Assembly: GCF_012927445.1 (NCBI RefSeq)
Contig: NZ_JABBPD010000001.1
Location: forward strand, 1 to 64,000
Length of the DNA stretch: 64,000 nucleotides
Direction: 5' to 3'
Source of the DNA: Rhodoferax sp.
Lineage (GTDB): Bacteria > Pseudomonadota > Gammaproteobacteria > Burkholderiales > Burkholderiaceae_C
The translations under genes were made by a program, and so were the position numbers. Position 1 is the stretch's first letter; each line of letters starts with the position of its first letter. Of this stretch, positions 48,154-57,091 are shown piece after piece. Below the pieces are notes generated by a model. It was not told the DNA's origin. It saw nothing but the letters and a program-made list of their open reading frames with translations, and searched no databases.

Positions 48154-48453
48154 TCAGACCTGCCCCTTCCGGACGGCGGCCTCCATCGATGAGCTGACCT
48201 TGTTCCGCTCATGCCATCTGAGCAGATCAGACTTCATGTAAAGGCATTTTTGATTTGTTCCGCGAGCGCCTTTGGAACAGTCCTGCGAATAGGCTGGCCC
48301 GGTCCCCTTTGCCCTCATGCGCTCCATTGATGTCACCGATGCGCAAAGAAAGATCGCGGCCAGGTCAGTTGTGAGCAGCGTGGTTTCCGGCAGGCGATGA
48401 AGCTTGTCGAGAACATCGAGCTTGGCCATGATGTCTTGGGTTGCCATCGACAT
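48154..48453 (-). CDS. Small AlpA-like HTH protein (excisionase candidate)
   Basis: The start is given as ATG 48453 (MSMATQDIM). A TTG at 48480 has a better ribosome site (AAGGTGGG) and overlaps the previous stop, so nine more residues are possible. The product of about 99 residues contains LLTTDLAAIFLCASVTSMERMRAKGTGPAYSQ...CLYMKSDLLRWHERNKV, the full HTH_17/AlpA pattern. Small proteins of this type are recombination directionality factors or repressors. It is the second gene downstream of the integrase end and probably co-transcribed with the next gene upstream. Confidence 0.65.
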   Translation of the reverse strand: MSMATQDIMAKLDVLDKLHRLPETTLLTTDLAAIFLCASVTSMERMRAKGTGPAYSQDCSKGARGTNQKCLYMKSDLLRWHERNKVSSSMEAAVRKGQV

Positions 48454-48476
48454 ATTTCTTTCGACGCTCTGTCGCC

Positions 48477-49229
48477 TCAATTGCCCACCTTGCGGCCATC
48501 ACGCTCAACGGCAGGCTTGGTCACCATGGAAATTTCCGTGCCCTCCATGGCTGCCTTCACGGCTCTGCTCTCGTCTTTGAGCAAGGCAAGCCACGGCTTC
48601 GACCATTTTTTGTGCGCGGCCAAGTCGTTCCATCGACTTGATGCAGCCTCGGCTGACGTCATCATCACCAAGCGAATTTTCTTTTCAACCAGCGCCTTGA
48701 ATCGCTCTTCGCGATTGTCGGCAACCAAGTCCCATGCTGCTCCAAGTAATATTTGGCGACCCCGATCGGATCGTTTTTCGAGCTCCGCGAAGAATGGAAT
48801 GCGCATCGTGACCCAACCTGCCAAGCCTGCTCCGACCGCCGCCGCAAAGGAGTCGGAAACCGTGTTTTTCAATTGGAATTCGCGCAAGACGCCCAACTTG
48901 TATTGCACGGGCTGGTTTTGCCCAACCGCGCCCTTGTCAAAAACTTTGATCATGGGCGGCCCACCCGCAGCTTCGCTGCCCTTGGCTTTATTCAGAGGTG
49001 AGCGCAATTCGCCGAGCTTTGCTTCCGACATTCCAAGGTATAAAGCGGCCAACTCTGAATCGAGCGTGGTGTCATCATGAAGGGCCGCGATCGTGGACCG
49101 GCGAATCGCATCAGCGATTTTTTCCTCAATCGACTTGGTCACACGACCGCCCGTTTTAGCCTTTTTTGCAGGGGCATTGGCAGGCGCAGCGACACCGCCA
49201 CTCTTGGTATTCGATTTGGCTATCGCCAT
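48477..49229 (-). CDS. Protein with AlpA-like HTH and extra domain, integrase-associated
   Basis: The start is at ATG 49229 (MAIAKSNTK) behind AAGGGGGA. The 250-residue product has a low-complexity basic N-terminus, an HTH region TLDSELAALYLGMSEAKLGELRSPLNKA...GQNQPVQYKLGVLREFQLKN that matches the small protein downstream, and then a C-terminal domain with glycine-rich VGAGLAGWVTMRIPFFAELEKRSDRGRQILLG. It may regulate integrase expression or excision. A 24-bp palindrome lies upstream at 49276-49299. Confidence 0.6.
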   Translation of the reverse strand: MAIAKSNTKSGGVAAPANAPAKKAKTGGRVTKSIEEKIADAIRRSTIAALHDDTTLDSELAALYLGMSEAKLGELRSPLNKAKGSEAAGGPPMIKVFDKGAVGQNQPVQYKLGVLREFQLKNTVSDSFAAAVGAGLAGWVTMRIPFFAELEKRSDRGRQILLGAAWDLVADNREERFKALVEKKIRLVMMTSAEAASSRWNDLAAHKKWSKPWLALLKDESRAVKAAMEGTEISMVTKPAVERDGRKVGN

Positions 49230-49275
49230 GCTCATCCCCCTTATTGTTTGCCCATGGGCTATTTGATGGAGCATT

Positions 49276-49299
49276 CTATAGATGCCATGGCATCTATAG
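49276..49299. promoter_or_regulatory. 24-bp perfect palindrome, operator candidate
   Basis: CTATAGATGCCA is followed directly by its reverse complement. It lies in the 85-bp gap between the integrase stop and the upstream start of the HTH gene at 49229, where a repressor controlling that gene pair would bind. Confidence 0.75.
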
Positions 49300-49314
49300 G
49301 CCGGGAATTCATCC

Positions 49315-50889
49315 TCACTTCGGCTTTCGCGTCGAGGCCTTGGACGCAACAACTGGCACGAGGACATCTTCAGTCTCTTGCATCCTTGGCAAAGATTTTG
49401 GACGTAGCGCGTTGTAAACGGATGGCGCTCGCGACAGTATCAGCTCTTCGACACGCTGCATACGATCGACCATGTCGATCCACTCGGGCTGCGTGTAGCG
49501 CCCGACGGATTCTTTCCCCGATATGGCATGACCAAGCAATCGCTTCGTCTGCCTATCCGAAAACCCCAGCTTTTCACAAGCCGCGCCAAAAGTGCGACGA
49601 AGGTCGTGGCCGCGAACAATTTCTATGCCCGCCCGTTCTTTAACCGTCTTCATGGCTTGCGTTGGATCGGAAAGGTAAGGCTTTTTTGACAAGGGGGAGC
49701 TCGTTGGAAAGACCCAAGCCTCGTCAGCTAATTGGCTCGAGCGACGCAGTTTAAGAAGTTCCAATGCGCATGGCCCGATAGCAAATTCGTGATCTCCACG
49801 ATTTTTCCCATCGCCGACATACCCGACCGAGGTTTTCATGTCGATCCAGCGGCCATAAACCGCCTCAGAGTCGCTTATGCGATCGCGCCACTGAAAGGTC
49901 GCCGACTCGCCGCGGCGAAGCCCCCAGAGCAGGGTGAGCAGAATGAAATCGGCCGACACCGAGTTTTCCTTGCGATATTTCCATGCTTCCCTGACATAAG
50001 GACCGACTGCGGTTTCAAAAGACATAGGGTTGCGGATACCTTTTGCTGCGTAGGCGCGCTCAAGCTGCTTGCCACTGCGATAAATCTTTTTCGTCTGAAG
50101 AATGGTGAAAGGGTTGTAGGTCAGTGAGGGCGGTCGGCCCTCGGAAAAAGCATTGTGATATTCCGTTTCAATTGCATTTTTTACTGCGGCGGCCGCCCAA
50201 CGCCCCATCGCCTCCGCCGCAGTTCGGTGCCCATTTTTGACGGCATGGAGGTTAAACCGCTCCATCACTTCTTTGGCGGTGATCAGCCTCACTTTGCGGT
50301 CTTCCCAGTCCTGAAATTTATTTCGAGCCTTCTCCAACGAATCTTCGGAGTTCGGTTTGATGGGCGTGTCTCTGGCTTTTAAGTCCGTTATGTAGTCATC
50401 CCACACCTGTCGAAAAGTGAGTTCGGCTGCGTCGACCTTGTCCGCGATGCCTTTTGGATTCGCTCCATGCTTCTTGGCCAGCTGAGCGAGACCCCACGCT
50501 TGATCTCGCGCTTCGGTCAATGGAATGGGTTTTTGGGAGCCTTTTTTGCCAGCCGCCAACCCCACCGGAATCTTCAATTTCTTGTCATTGACTCGCTTGT
50601 CCACCAGAAAAACGGCGGCCGTTCGTCCCACTCGCAATGCGAATCCTGGCGGCGCATCTTTGTGCTCGTCATAGACCAGATAATTAGCGCCATGAAATGG
50701 AATGTATTTTTTCCCGGGATTCTCGGCTCCAGGCGTTTGATCGAACTTGTCCGTGCTGTCGGCCTCTGGGTCGTAGCAGGGGTTGGGCGCACGCGGACAA
50801 ACCGCCTCGCCCTTGTCGCAATACCGATCGGTCCCGACCATTTCGCGAAACAACTCAAACACGGTCTCTGACTTCAATGCCAACTTCAT
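49315..50889 (-). CDS. int: Tyrosine-type site-specific integrase
   Basis: The start is taken at ATG 50889 (MKLALKSETVFELF). The 524-residue product has a variable N-terminal part, a core-binding domain, and a C-terminal catalytic domain with LLWGLRRGES (Arg I near 321), GHDLRRTFG (HxxR near 427), LLGHAISGKESVGRYTQP (His near 454, Tyr nucleophile near 464). All the key residues of the family are present. It is read away from mutS, with the attachment region expected between its start and 51,045. It should integrate and, with an excisionase, excise the island. Confidence 0.9.
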   Translation of the reverse strand: MKLALKSETVFELFREMVGTDRYCDKGEAVCPRAPNPCYDPEADSTDKFDQTPGAENPGKKYIPFHGANYLVYDEHKDAPPGFALRVGRTAAVFLVDKRVNDKKLKIPVGLAAGKKGSQKPIPLTEARDQAWGLAQLAKKHGANPKGIADKVDAAELTFRQVWDDYITDLKARDTPIKPNSEDSLEKARNKFQDWEDRKVRLITAKEVMERFNLHAVKNGHRTAAEAMGRWAAAAVKNAIETEYHNAFSEGRPPSLTYNPFTILQTKKIYRSGKQLERAYAAKGIRNPMSFETAVGPYVREAWKYRKENSVSADFILLTLLWGLRRGESATFQWRDRISDSEAVYGRWIDMKTSVGYVGDGKNRGDHEFAIGPCALELLKLRRSSQLADEAWVFPTSSPLSKKPYLSDPTQAMKTVKERAGIEIVRGHDLRRTFGAACEKLGFSDRQTKRLLGHAISGKESVGRYTQPEWIDMVDRMQRVEELILSRAPSVYNALRPKSLPRMQETEDVLVPVVASKASTRKPK

Positions 50890-50935
50890 CACTACTCCCA
50901 GGTTGGATGCCTCTTGCGAGGACAGCACCCCAAAC

Positions 50936-51023
50936 GCCGCCAAATTCTGCCGACCGGGGTTCCATGCCGCCAAATTTGACCCAATTATGGCGCTCTTTCA
51001 ATTTTTGGCGGCAATTTGGCGGC
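50936..51023. repeat. Four GCCGCCAAA repeats, possible integrase arm-type sites
   Basis: GCCGCCAAATT occurs at 50936-50946 and 50966-50976, and its inverse at 51003-51012 and 51013-51023. Two copies point right and two point left, flanking about 25 bp. Short repeats in both orientations beside an integrase gene are typical of arm-type binding sites around an attachment core. The core itself was not identified because the other junction is not in the window. Confidence 0.55.
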
Positions 51024-51045
51024 AATTTTGGAGCGTCGATGGCGT

Positions 51046-51074
51046 TTGACAGTTGTCGCCAGAGGGCGATAGAG
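51046..51074 (+). promoter_or_regulatory. Predicted mutS promoter
   Basis: TTGACA at 51046-51051 is a perfect -35 element. GATAGA at 51068-51073 (16-bp spacing) or ATAGAG one base later serves as a weak -10. It lies 25 bp before the presumed start of mutS and just right of the arm-type repeats. Confidence 0.55.
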
Positions 51075-51099
51075 CCCGTTAGACACATGGAGGTTTCCA

Positions 51100-53733
51100 T
51101 TGGCAAATAAGGAAAAAACAGCGCCCGTCGAGTGGAAGAATCCTGATTTTTCAGAACATACCCCAATGATGGCCCAGTATCTCGGCCTCAAAGCCGACTA
51201 CCCCGACACCCTGCTGCTGTACCGCATGGGCGACTTTTACGAGCTGTTTTTTGCCGATGCCGAGAAAGCAGCCCGGCTGCTCAACATCACGTTAACCCAG
51301 CGCGGCCAGTCGGCCGGGCAGCCGGTGGTGATGGCGGGTGTCCCGTTTCACTCGATCGACACTTACCTGGCCCGGCTCATCAAACTCGGTGAATCGGTCG
51401 CCATTTGCGAGCAAATCGGTGAACCCACGGGCAAAGGGCCGGTGGAGCGCAAAGTGGTGCGCGTGGTCACGCCCGGCACCCTGACCGACATGGAGTTGCT
51501 GAGCGACAAGACCGAATCGCTCTTGCTGGCCGTGCACCAGGGGCCGCGCAACCGCTGCGGCCTGGCCTGGTTGAGCGTGACGCAGGGCGAAGTGCAGCTG
51601 GCCGAATGCAGCCCCGACGAGGTGACGGAATGGGTGGCGCGCATCAGCCCTGGTGAACTTCTGTTCAGTGCGGGTGCCACGCCGGCGTTTGAGGCCCGCT
51701 TGCGCAACGTGCAAGCACCAAGGGCGATGTCAATCACTGTGCGGCCCGACTGGCAGTTTGACCCCGCTTTAGGCGAGCGCAAACTGCTCACCCAGCTGCA
51801 GGCCGCCAGCCTGACCTCTTGGCACGCGCAAGACCTGCCGCAGGCCCACGCCGCCGCCGCCGCGCTGCTGGGTTACGCCGAACATACGCAAGGCCGGGCG
51901 CTGACCCATGTGCACAGCGTGCGGGTGCAGCGCAACGACGAGCTGATTGACCTGCCGCAAACCACCCGGCGCAACCTGGAACTGACACAAACCCTGCGCG
52001 GCGAAGACAAGCCGACGCTGTTTTCACTGCTGGACACCTGCATGACCGGCATGGGCAGCCGCCTGCTGAAAAACTGGCTGCTGGCACCCCGACGCGATCG
52101 CGGCGAGGCGCAGCAGCGGCTGAACGCCATCGCCGCCCTGCAAAGTGGCCCGTGGCTCAAACTGCGCGAGCAACTCAAGGGCAGCACCGACGTGGAACGC
52201 ATCACGGCCCGCATCGCGCTGCGCCAGGCGCGTCCGCGTGAACTCGTTGCCTTGCAGCTGACGCTACAAAAAACAGAGCTACTTGCGCCCGTTCTACGGG
52301 GGCTAGAGCTCTATTTGAATCAAATTTCCGGCCATTTGCAGCCACCCCAGGGCTGTGCCGCCCTGCTGGCCCGTGCCATTGATGCCGAGCCCGCCGTGCT
52401 GGTGCGTGATGGCGGCGTGATTGCCACCGGCTTTGACCCGGAGCTGGACGAGCTGCGCGCCATTCAAACCAACTGCGACTCTTTTCTGCTCGACCTGGAA
52501 ACACGCGAAAAAGCGCGCACCGGCATTGCCAACCTGCGCGTGCAGTTCAACAAGGTGCACGGTTTTTTCATCGAGGTCACGCAGGGCCAGGTCGACAAAG
52601 TGCCGGACGACTACCGTCGCCGCCAGACCCTGAAAAATGCCGAGCGCTTCATCACACCAGAGCTCAAAGCGTTTGAAGACAAGGCCCTGAGCGCGCAGGA
52701 GCGCGCGCTGGCGCGTGAAAAATGGCTGTACGAGCAGGTGCTGGACCAGTTGCAGGTGTTTGTGCCAGCACTGTCCCAAGTGGCGCGGGCCCTGGCCACG
52801 CTGGACGCGCTGTGCGCCTTGACCGAACGCGCCCTGACGCTGGACTGGTGTGCGCCGCAATTTACCAAAGAGCCCTGCCTGGACATCACCCAAGGCCGCC
52901 ACCCGGTGGTGCAAGCGCGGCTGGCGGAAACCAGCTCCGGCGCCTTCATCGCCAACGACACGCGCATGGGGCCGAAGCAGCGCATGCAGATCATCACCGG
53001 CCCCAACATGGGCGGTAAATCGACCTACATGCGGCAAATCGCCGTCATCGTGCTGCTGGCCAGCATGGGCTCTTATGTGCCGGCCAGTGCCTGCCGCCTC
53101 GGGCCGATCGACGCCATCCACACCCGCATCGGTGCTGCCGACGACCTGGCCAACGCCCAGTCCACCTTCATGCTGGAAATGCTGGAAGGCGCGCAAATTC
53201 TGCACGCCGCCACGCCCAACTCGCTGGTGCTGATGGACGAAATTGGCCGCGGCACCAGCACCTTTGACGGCCTGGCCTTGGCCTCGGCCATTGCCACCCA
53301 GCTGCACGACAAGACGCAGGCCTACACCCTGTTTGCCACGCACTACTTTGAGCTGACCGAATTCCCAGCCCAACACCACGCCGCCGTCAACGTGCATGTG
53401 AGCGCGGTCGAATCGGGCCGCGACATCGTGTTTTTGCATGAGATTCAGCCCGGCCCGGCCAGCAAGAGCTACGGCATTCAAGTCGCCCGCCTGGCCGGCA
53501 TGCCCGCCGCCGTGGTGAACCAGGCCCGCCACACGCTGGAAGCGCTGGAAGCCAAAGCCACGGAAACCCAGGCGCAGGTGGACCTGTTTGCGGCACCGCC
53601 CGCTACAGAAAGTATAGCTACCAGCGCCGTAGAGACGGCGCTAGCAGGCATAAATCCTGATACATTGAGCCCACGCGAAGCGCTCGATGCGCTGTACAGC
53701 CTCAAAAAACTGATCCCTCTGGTACAGAACTGA
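51100..53733 (+). CDS. mutS: DNA mismatch repair protein MutS
   Basis: The 877-residue product is full length. The mismatch-reading motif F46-Y47-E48 (GDFYELF) and the ATPase motifs are intact: [13 protein letters not shown] near 634, [14 protein letters not shown], and [11 protein letters not shown] with the signature His. MutS binds mismatches and recruits MutL. The start appears to be TTG at 51100, behind GGAGG at 51089-51093, because no in-frame ATG precedes ATG 51166; the N-terminal [14 protein letters not shown] is unusual compared with the following conserved [12 protein letters not shown]. The island integrase end lies directly upstream, so integration may have supplied the present 5' end. 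Confidence 0.95.
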   Translation: MANKEKTAPVEWKNPDFSEHTPMMAQYLGLKADYPDTLLLYRMGDFYELFFADAEKAARLLNITLTQRGQSAGQPVVMAGVPFHSIDTYLARLIKLGESVAICEQIGEPTGKGPVERKVVRVVTPGTLTDMELLSDKTESLLLAVHQGPRNRCGLAWLSVTQGEVQLAECSPDEVTEWVARISPGELLFSAGATPAFEARLRNVQAPRAMSITVRPDWQFDPALGERKLLTQLQAASLTSWHAQDLPQAHAAAAALLGYAEHTQGRALTHVHSVRVQRNDELIDLPQTTRRNLELTQTLRGEDKPTLFSLLDTCMTGMGSRLLKNWLLAPRRDRGEAQQRLNAIAALQSGPWLKLREQLKGSTDVERITARIALRQARPRELVALQLTLQKTELLAPVLRGLELYLNQISGHLQPPQGCAALLARAIDAEPAVLVRDGGVIATGFDPELDELRAIQTNCDSFLLDLETREKARTGIANLRVQFNKVHGFFIEVTQGQVDKVPDDYRRRQTLKNAERFITPELKAFEDKALSAQERALAREKWLYEQVLDQLQVFVPALSQVARALATLDALCALTERALTLDWCAPQFTKEPCLDITQGRHPVVQARLAETSSGAFIANDTRMGPKQRMQIITGPNMGGKSTYMRQIAVIVLLASMGSYVPASACRLGPIDAIHTRIGAADDLANAQSTFMLEMLEGAQILHAATPNSLVLMDEIGRGTSTFDGLALASAIATQLHDKTQAYTLFATHYFELTEFPAQHHAAVNVHVSAVESGRDIVFLHEIQPGPASKSYGIQVARLAGMPAAVVNQARHTLEALEAKATETQAQVDLFAAPPATESIATSAVETALAGINPDTLSPREALDALYSLKKLIPLVQN

Positions 53734-53763
53734 AAATCTATCCCAAGCACCCCAGGACTTCCA

Positions 53764-54591
53764 ATGACTTATTGCGTCGCCATCAAACTGAACGCCGGAC
53801 TGGTGTTCCTTTCCGACTCCCGCACCAACGCCGGGCTGGACCAGATCAGCACCTTTCGCAAGATGATCGTCTACGAGCGGCCCGACGATCGCTTCATGGT
53901 GCTGCTGTCGGCCGGCAACCTCAGCATCTCGCAGTCGGTGCGCGAGATTCTGCAAATTGAGCAACTCAAGGAGCACCCGGACAGTGAGCCGGTCACCATC
54001 TGGAATGCCAAAAGCATGTTTGACGCGGCCCGCGTGCTGGGCTCGGCCATTCGCCGGGTGTACGAGCGCGATGCGGCGTCGCTTAAACAGGCGGGCGTTG
54101 ATTTCAATGTCTCGCTGATTTTTGGTGGGCAAATCAAGGGCGAAGGCATGCGCCTGTTTCAGGTCTACTCGGCCGGCAACTTCATCGAAGCGACGCCCGA
54201 GACACCTTACTTTCAGGCTGGCGAATCCAAATATGGCAAGCCGGTGCTGGACCGCGTCATCACGCCCGACACGCCGCTGGACGAGGCCGCCAAGTGCGCG
54301 CTGGTGTCCATGGACTCGACACTCAAATCCAATTTATCCGTCGGTTTGCCCCTTGACATGGTGGTCTATGAAGCCAACCAGTTCCAGACCGACAAAGTAG
54401 TGTGCATCGACGAGAACAACCCCTATTTCAGAATGCTGCGCGGCAGCTGGGGGCAAAAATTGCGCGAAATGTTTGACAGCATTGAAGACCCGATGTGGCA
54501 CGGCGAGCAAACCGACGTGCCGCTGCTGATGCAATCGGGCCGTAACCGCCCCCTGAAAAAAATCACCACCCCGCAGGAAAAGCTGATCTAA
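53764..54591 (+). CDS. Anbu-type proteasome-related peptidase
   Basis: The 275-residue product begins MTYCVAIKLNAGLVFLSDSRTNAG. Thr2 would be the N-terminal nucleophile after Met removal, and the strand with D-S-R-T matches the Ntn-hydrolase proteasome beta fold of Anbu. FMVLLSAGNLSISQSV and VSLIFGGQIKGEG follow in the expected order. Anbu proteins form open ring or helical assemblies with uncertain substrates. It follows mutS by 30 bp and precedes an alpha/beta hydrolase by 4 bp. The usual Anbu partners (ATP-grasp, alpha-E, transglutaminase) are absent here. Confidence 0.85.
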   Translation: MTYCVAIKLNAGLVFLSDSRTNAGLDQISTFRKMIVYERPDDRFMVLLSAGNLSISQSVREILQIEQLKEHPDSEPVTIWNAKSMFDAARVLGSAIRRVYERDAASLKQAGVDFNVSLIFGGQIKGEGMRLFQVYSAGNFIEATPETPYFQAGESKYGKPVLDRVITPDTPLDEAAKCALVSMDSTLKSNLSVGLPLDMVVYEANQFQTDKVVCIDENNPYFRMLRGSWGQKLREMFDSIEDPMWHGEQTDVPLLMQSGRNRPLKKITTPQEKLI

Positions 54592-54595
54592 ACCC

Positions 54596-55411
54596 ATGTC
54601 CCTTATCGTCTTCTCCCACGCCAACAGTTTCGCGGCCAGTACCTATGGCGTTTTGTTCAACAGTCTGAAAGAACGCGGGTTCACGGTCAAGGCCATCGAA
54701 AAATTCGGCCATGACAGCCAATACCCGGTCACCAACAACTGGCCTCATCTGGTGCAGCAACTGATCGATTTCACGCGGGAGGAAGTTGCAAAAGCGGGCA
54801 AGCCCGCCTTTCTGATCGGCCACTCCTTCGGCGGCTTTGTCAGCCTGATGGCGGCAGCGCGTGCGCCCGAGCTGACGCGAGGCGTGGTACTGCTGGACTC
54901 GCCTATTTTGGGCGGCTGGCGCGCCGCCACGCTGGGGGTCATCAAACGCACGCAGCTGGTGGGCTCCATTTCCCCGGGCGCCATCAGCAGCCGGCGGCGC
55001 AACAACTGGCCCAGCCAGCAGGCCGCACTGGAACACTTTAAGACCAAGAAAGCTTTTGCCAAGTGGGCGCCGCAGGTGCTGCAGGATTACATCGCGCACG
55101 GCACCCATGACGAGGGCCACGGGGACGAGAAAAAGCGGGTCTTGAACTTTGACCGTGCGGTGGAAACGGCCATCTACAACACGCTGCCGCACAACCTGGA
55201 CGCCCTGCTCAAACGCCACCCGATCAAATGTCCGGTCGCGTTTCTGGGCGGTACGCACTCGGTGGAAATGCGGCAAGTGGGCATGGCGATGACCGAAAAA
55301 GTCACGAAAGGCCGCATCATGATGCTGGACGGCAGCCACCTCTTTCCCATGGAAAAACCCATGGCGACCGCCGCCGCCCTTGAAGCCACGCTGCTCAACC
55401 TGGGCGGCTGA
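54596..55411 (+). CDS. Alpha/beta hydrolase
   Basis: The 271-residue product has the oxyanion-hole segment VFSHANSFAA near the N-terminus, the nucleophile elbow GHSFGG (Ser near residue 79), and a late GSHLFPME carrying the catalytic His. It is a soluble hydrolase of the esterase/lipase type without a signal peptide. It starts 4 bp after the Anbu gene, so the two are probably co-transcribed. The substrate cannot be predicted. Its stop is directly adjacent to that of the convergent kinase gene. Confidence 0.8.
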   Translation: MSLIVFSHANSFAASTYGVLFNSLKERGFTVKAIEKFGHDSQYPVTNNWPHLVQQLIDFTREEVAKAGKPAFLIGHSFGGFVSLMAAARAPELTRGVVLLDSPILGGWRAATLGVIKRTQLVGSISPGAISSRRRNNWPSQQAALEHFKTKKAFAKWAPQVLQDYIAHGTHDEGHGDEKKRVLNFDRAVETAIYNTLPHNLDALLKRHPIKCPVAFLGGTHSVEMRQVGMAMTEKVTKGRIMMLDGSHLFPMEKPMATAAALEATLLNLGG

Positions 55412-57091
55412 TTACAACGCCGATTCGATCCTGGTGACGGGAGATTTTTTGAGCAGAATCACCTTGAAGGTGGTCCCCTGCCCCAACTCGCTCTTGACCT
55501 CAATGCGGCCATCGTGCTTTTGCACAATGCTGTACGACAGGGACAACCCCAGCCCAGTGCCCTGGCCCACCGGTTTGGTGGTGAAAAACGGCTCAAAAAT
55601 CCGGGCCAGATTCTCGGGCTTGATGCCCTTGCCGGTGTCTTGCACCTCTACCCACACACAATCGTCGTCATGCCCGGTGCGAATGGTAATGGTGCCGCGC
55701 TCTTCAATGGCGTGCGAGGCATTGACCAACAGGTTCATGAACACCTGGTTGAGCTGGAAGGGAAAGCACTCAATGTGCGGAATGCCGGCAAACTCCTTAA
55801 CCACCTCGGCCTTGAACTTGAGCTCATTCCAGACCACGCGCAAGGTACTTTCCAGCCCGGCCTCCAGGTCGGCCCACTGCCGCTCTGATTCGTCGACATG
55901 GGAGAAATCCTTCAAGTCCTGCACGATGCGCGTCACGCGCTTGAGTCCGTCCAGCGACTCGACCAGCAGGTTGGCGACGTCTTCGCGCAAAAACTCAACA
56001 TCAATGTCCGACTTGATCTGCCTGATCTCTTGCGCCACAGCCCCGGGTAGGGCACCCTCGGCCTGTTCGTAAGTCGACAGCAGCCGGAGCATATCGGTGA
56101 CATAGCGCTGCAAGGAGCCCAGGTTGGAATTGACAAACCCCACCGGGTTGTTGATTTCGTGCGCCACACCGGCCGCCAATTGGCCAATGGACGCCATGCG
56201 TTCCGATTGCAGCAACTGGTTCTGCGCCTCTTCCAGTCTCTTGATCAAACCAGCTTGCCGCTCCTTCTCTTGCAGCAGCGTCTCATTGGCGGCATTCAAG
56301 TCAGCCGTTCGGGCACGCACCCTTTCTTCCAGCATGTCACGCGACTCGCGCAAGGCCTCTTCGGCCCGCGTGCGTTGCGTGATGTCCTGAAAGCCAAACA
56401 CGCGGCCAATGATCTGCTCACCCAGATGCTGCGGACGCGAGCTGACCTCGAACATGCGTCCGTCCTGGTGGTGTAGCAGATCCTGTGTTTCGCCGTTGTC
56501 CACGATCGCGCCCAGCCGGGCGTGAAGCAACTCAAACTCAATCACCCGCCCCGCGACGAAATCGAGAATGCGCGCATCGTCATGCGAGTTCAACAGCTCA
56601 TCCGGAATCTCCCACATCTTGCTGAACAGGCGGTTCATGCTGTCGATCCTGCCCTGCCAGCCGATGACCAGAATGCCATTGCTGGTGGACTCCAGCGTGG
56701 CACGCAACTGCGACAAGGAATGGGCCAGCGCGTCCTCGGCCTTACGCTCACGCTGCGTCTGCACCGCCTGCACCAGCAGCACAGGCACGCCTTCATGCTC
56801 AAGCAGTTGAACGGACTTGCTAACCGTCAGCAGTTCGCCGTCGGCGCAGCGATACTGCCCTTCCTGGTTCTGCACTTCGAGATACTGTCCCGTTCGCACG
56901 TCTTCCCAATAAAACACATCCTGCAGCGCACTTTCAACCTCGGTGATGGCCAAACGCTGCAGTTGCTCGAGCGAGTAGCCCAACGTCTTGACCACCGGCG
57001 CATTGGCCATCATGATCTGCAGCGAGGCCGGGTTGACCAGCAGCAGCATATCGGGGCTGTGGTCCAGCATGAGTCTGGCCAGATCATTCAT
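55412..57091 (-). CDS. PAS-domain sensor histidine kinase
   Basis: The 559-residue product has no membrane segment. Two PAS domains (about 1-110 and 125-245, the second ending GRVFGFQDITQRTRAEEAL) are followed by a coiled coil and the kinase core: AAGVAHEINNPVGFVNSNL (H-box His), FMNLLVNASHAIEE (N-box), DTGKGI (G1) and GTGLGLSLSYSIV (G2). It would sense a cytoplasmic signal and phosphorylate a response regulator not encoded here. Its start overlaps the HD-GYP stop (ATGA), so the two form an operon, perhaps linking the signal to cyclic-di-GMP turnover. Confidence 0.9.
   Translation of the reverse strand: MNDLARLMLDHSPDMLLLVNPASLQIMMANAPVVKTLGYSLEQLQRLAITEVESALQDVFYWEDVRTGQYLEVQNQEGQYRCADGELLTVSKSVQLLEHEGVPVLLVQAVQTQRERKAEDALAHSLSQLRATLESTSNGILVIGWQGRIDSMNRLFSKMWEIPDELLNSHDDARILDFVAGRVIEFELLHARLGAIVDNGETQDLLHHQDGRMFEVSSRPQHLGEQIIGRVFGFQDITQRTRAEEALRESRDMLEERVRARTADLNAANETLLQEKERQAGLIKRLEEAQNQLLQSERMASIGQLAAGVAHEINNPVGFVNSNLGSLQRYVTDMLRLLSTYEQAEGALPGAVAQEIRQIKSDIDVEFLREDVANLLVESLDGLKRVTRIVQDLKDFSHVDESERQWADLEAGLESTLRVVWNELKFKAEVVKEFAGIPHIECFPFQLNQVFMNLLVNASHAIEERGTITIRTGHDDDCVWVEVQDTGKGIKPENLARIFEPFFTTKPVGQGTGLGLSLSYSIVQKHDGRIEVKSELGQGTTFKVILLKKSPVTRIESAL

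Noticed and set aside
51362..53532. Long minus-strand frames opposite mutS
   Set aside because: They are shadow frames of a GC-rich conserved gene.
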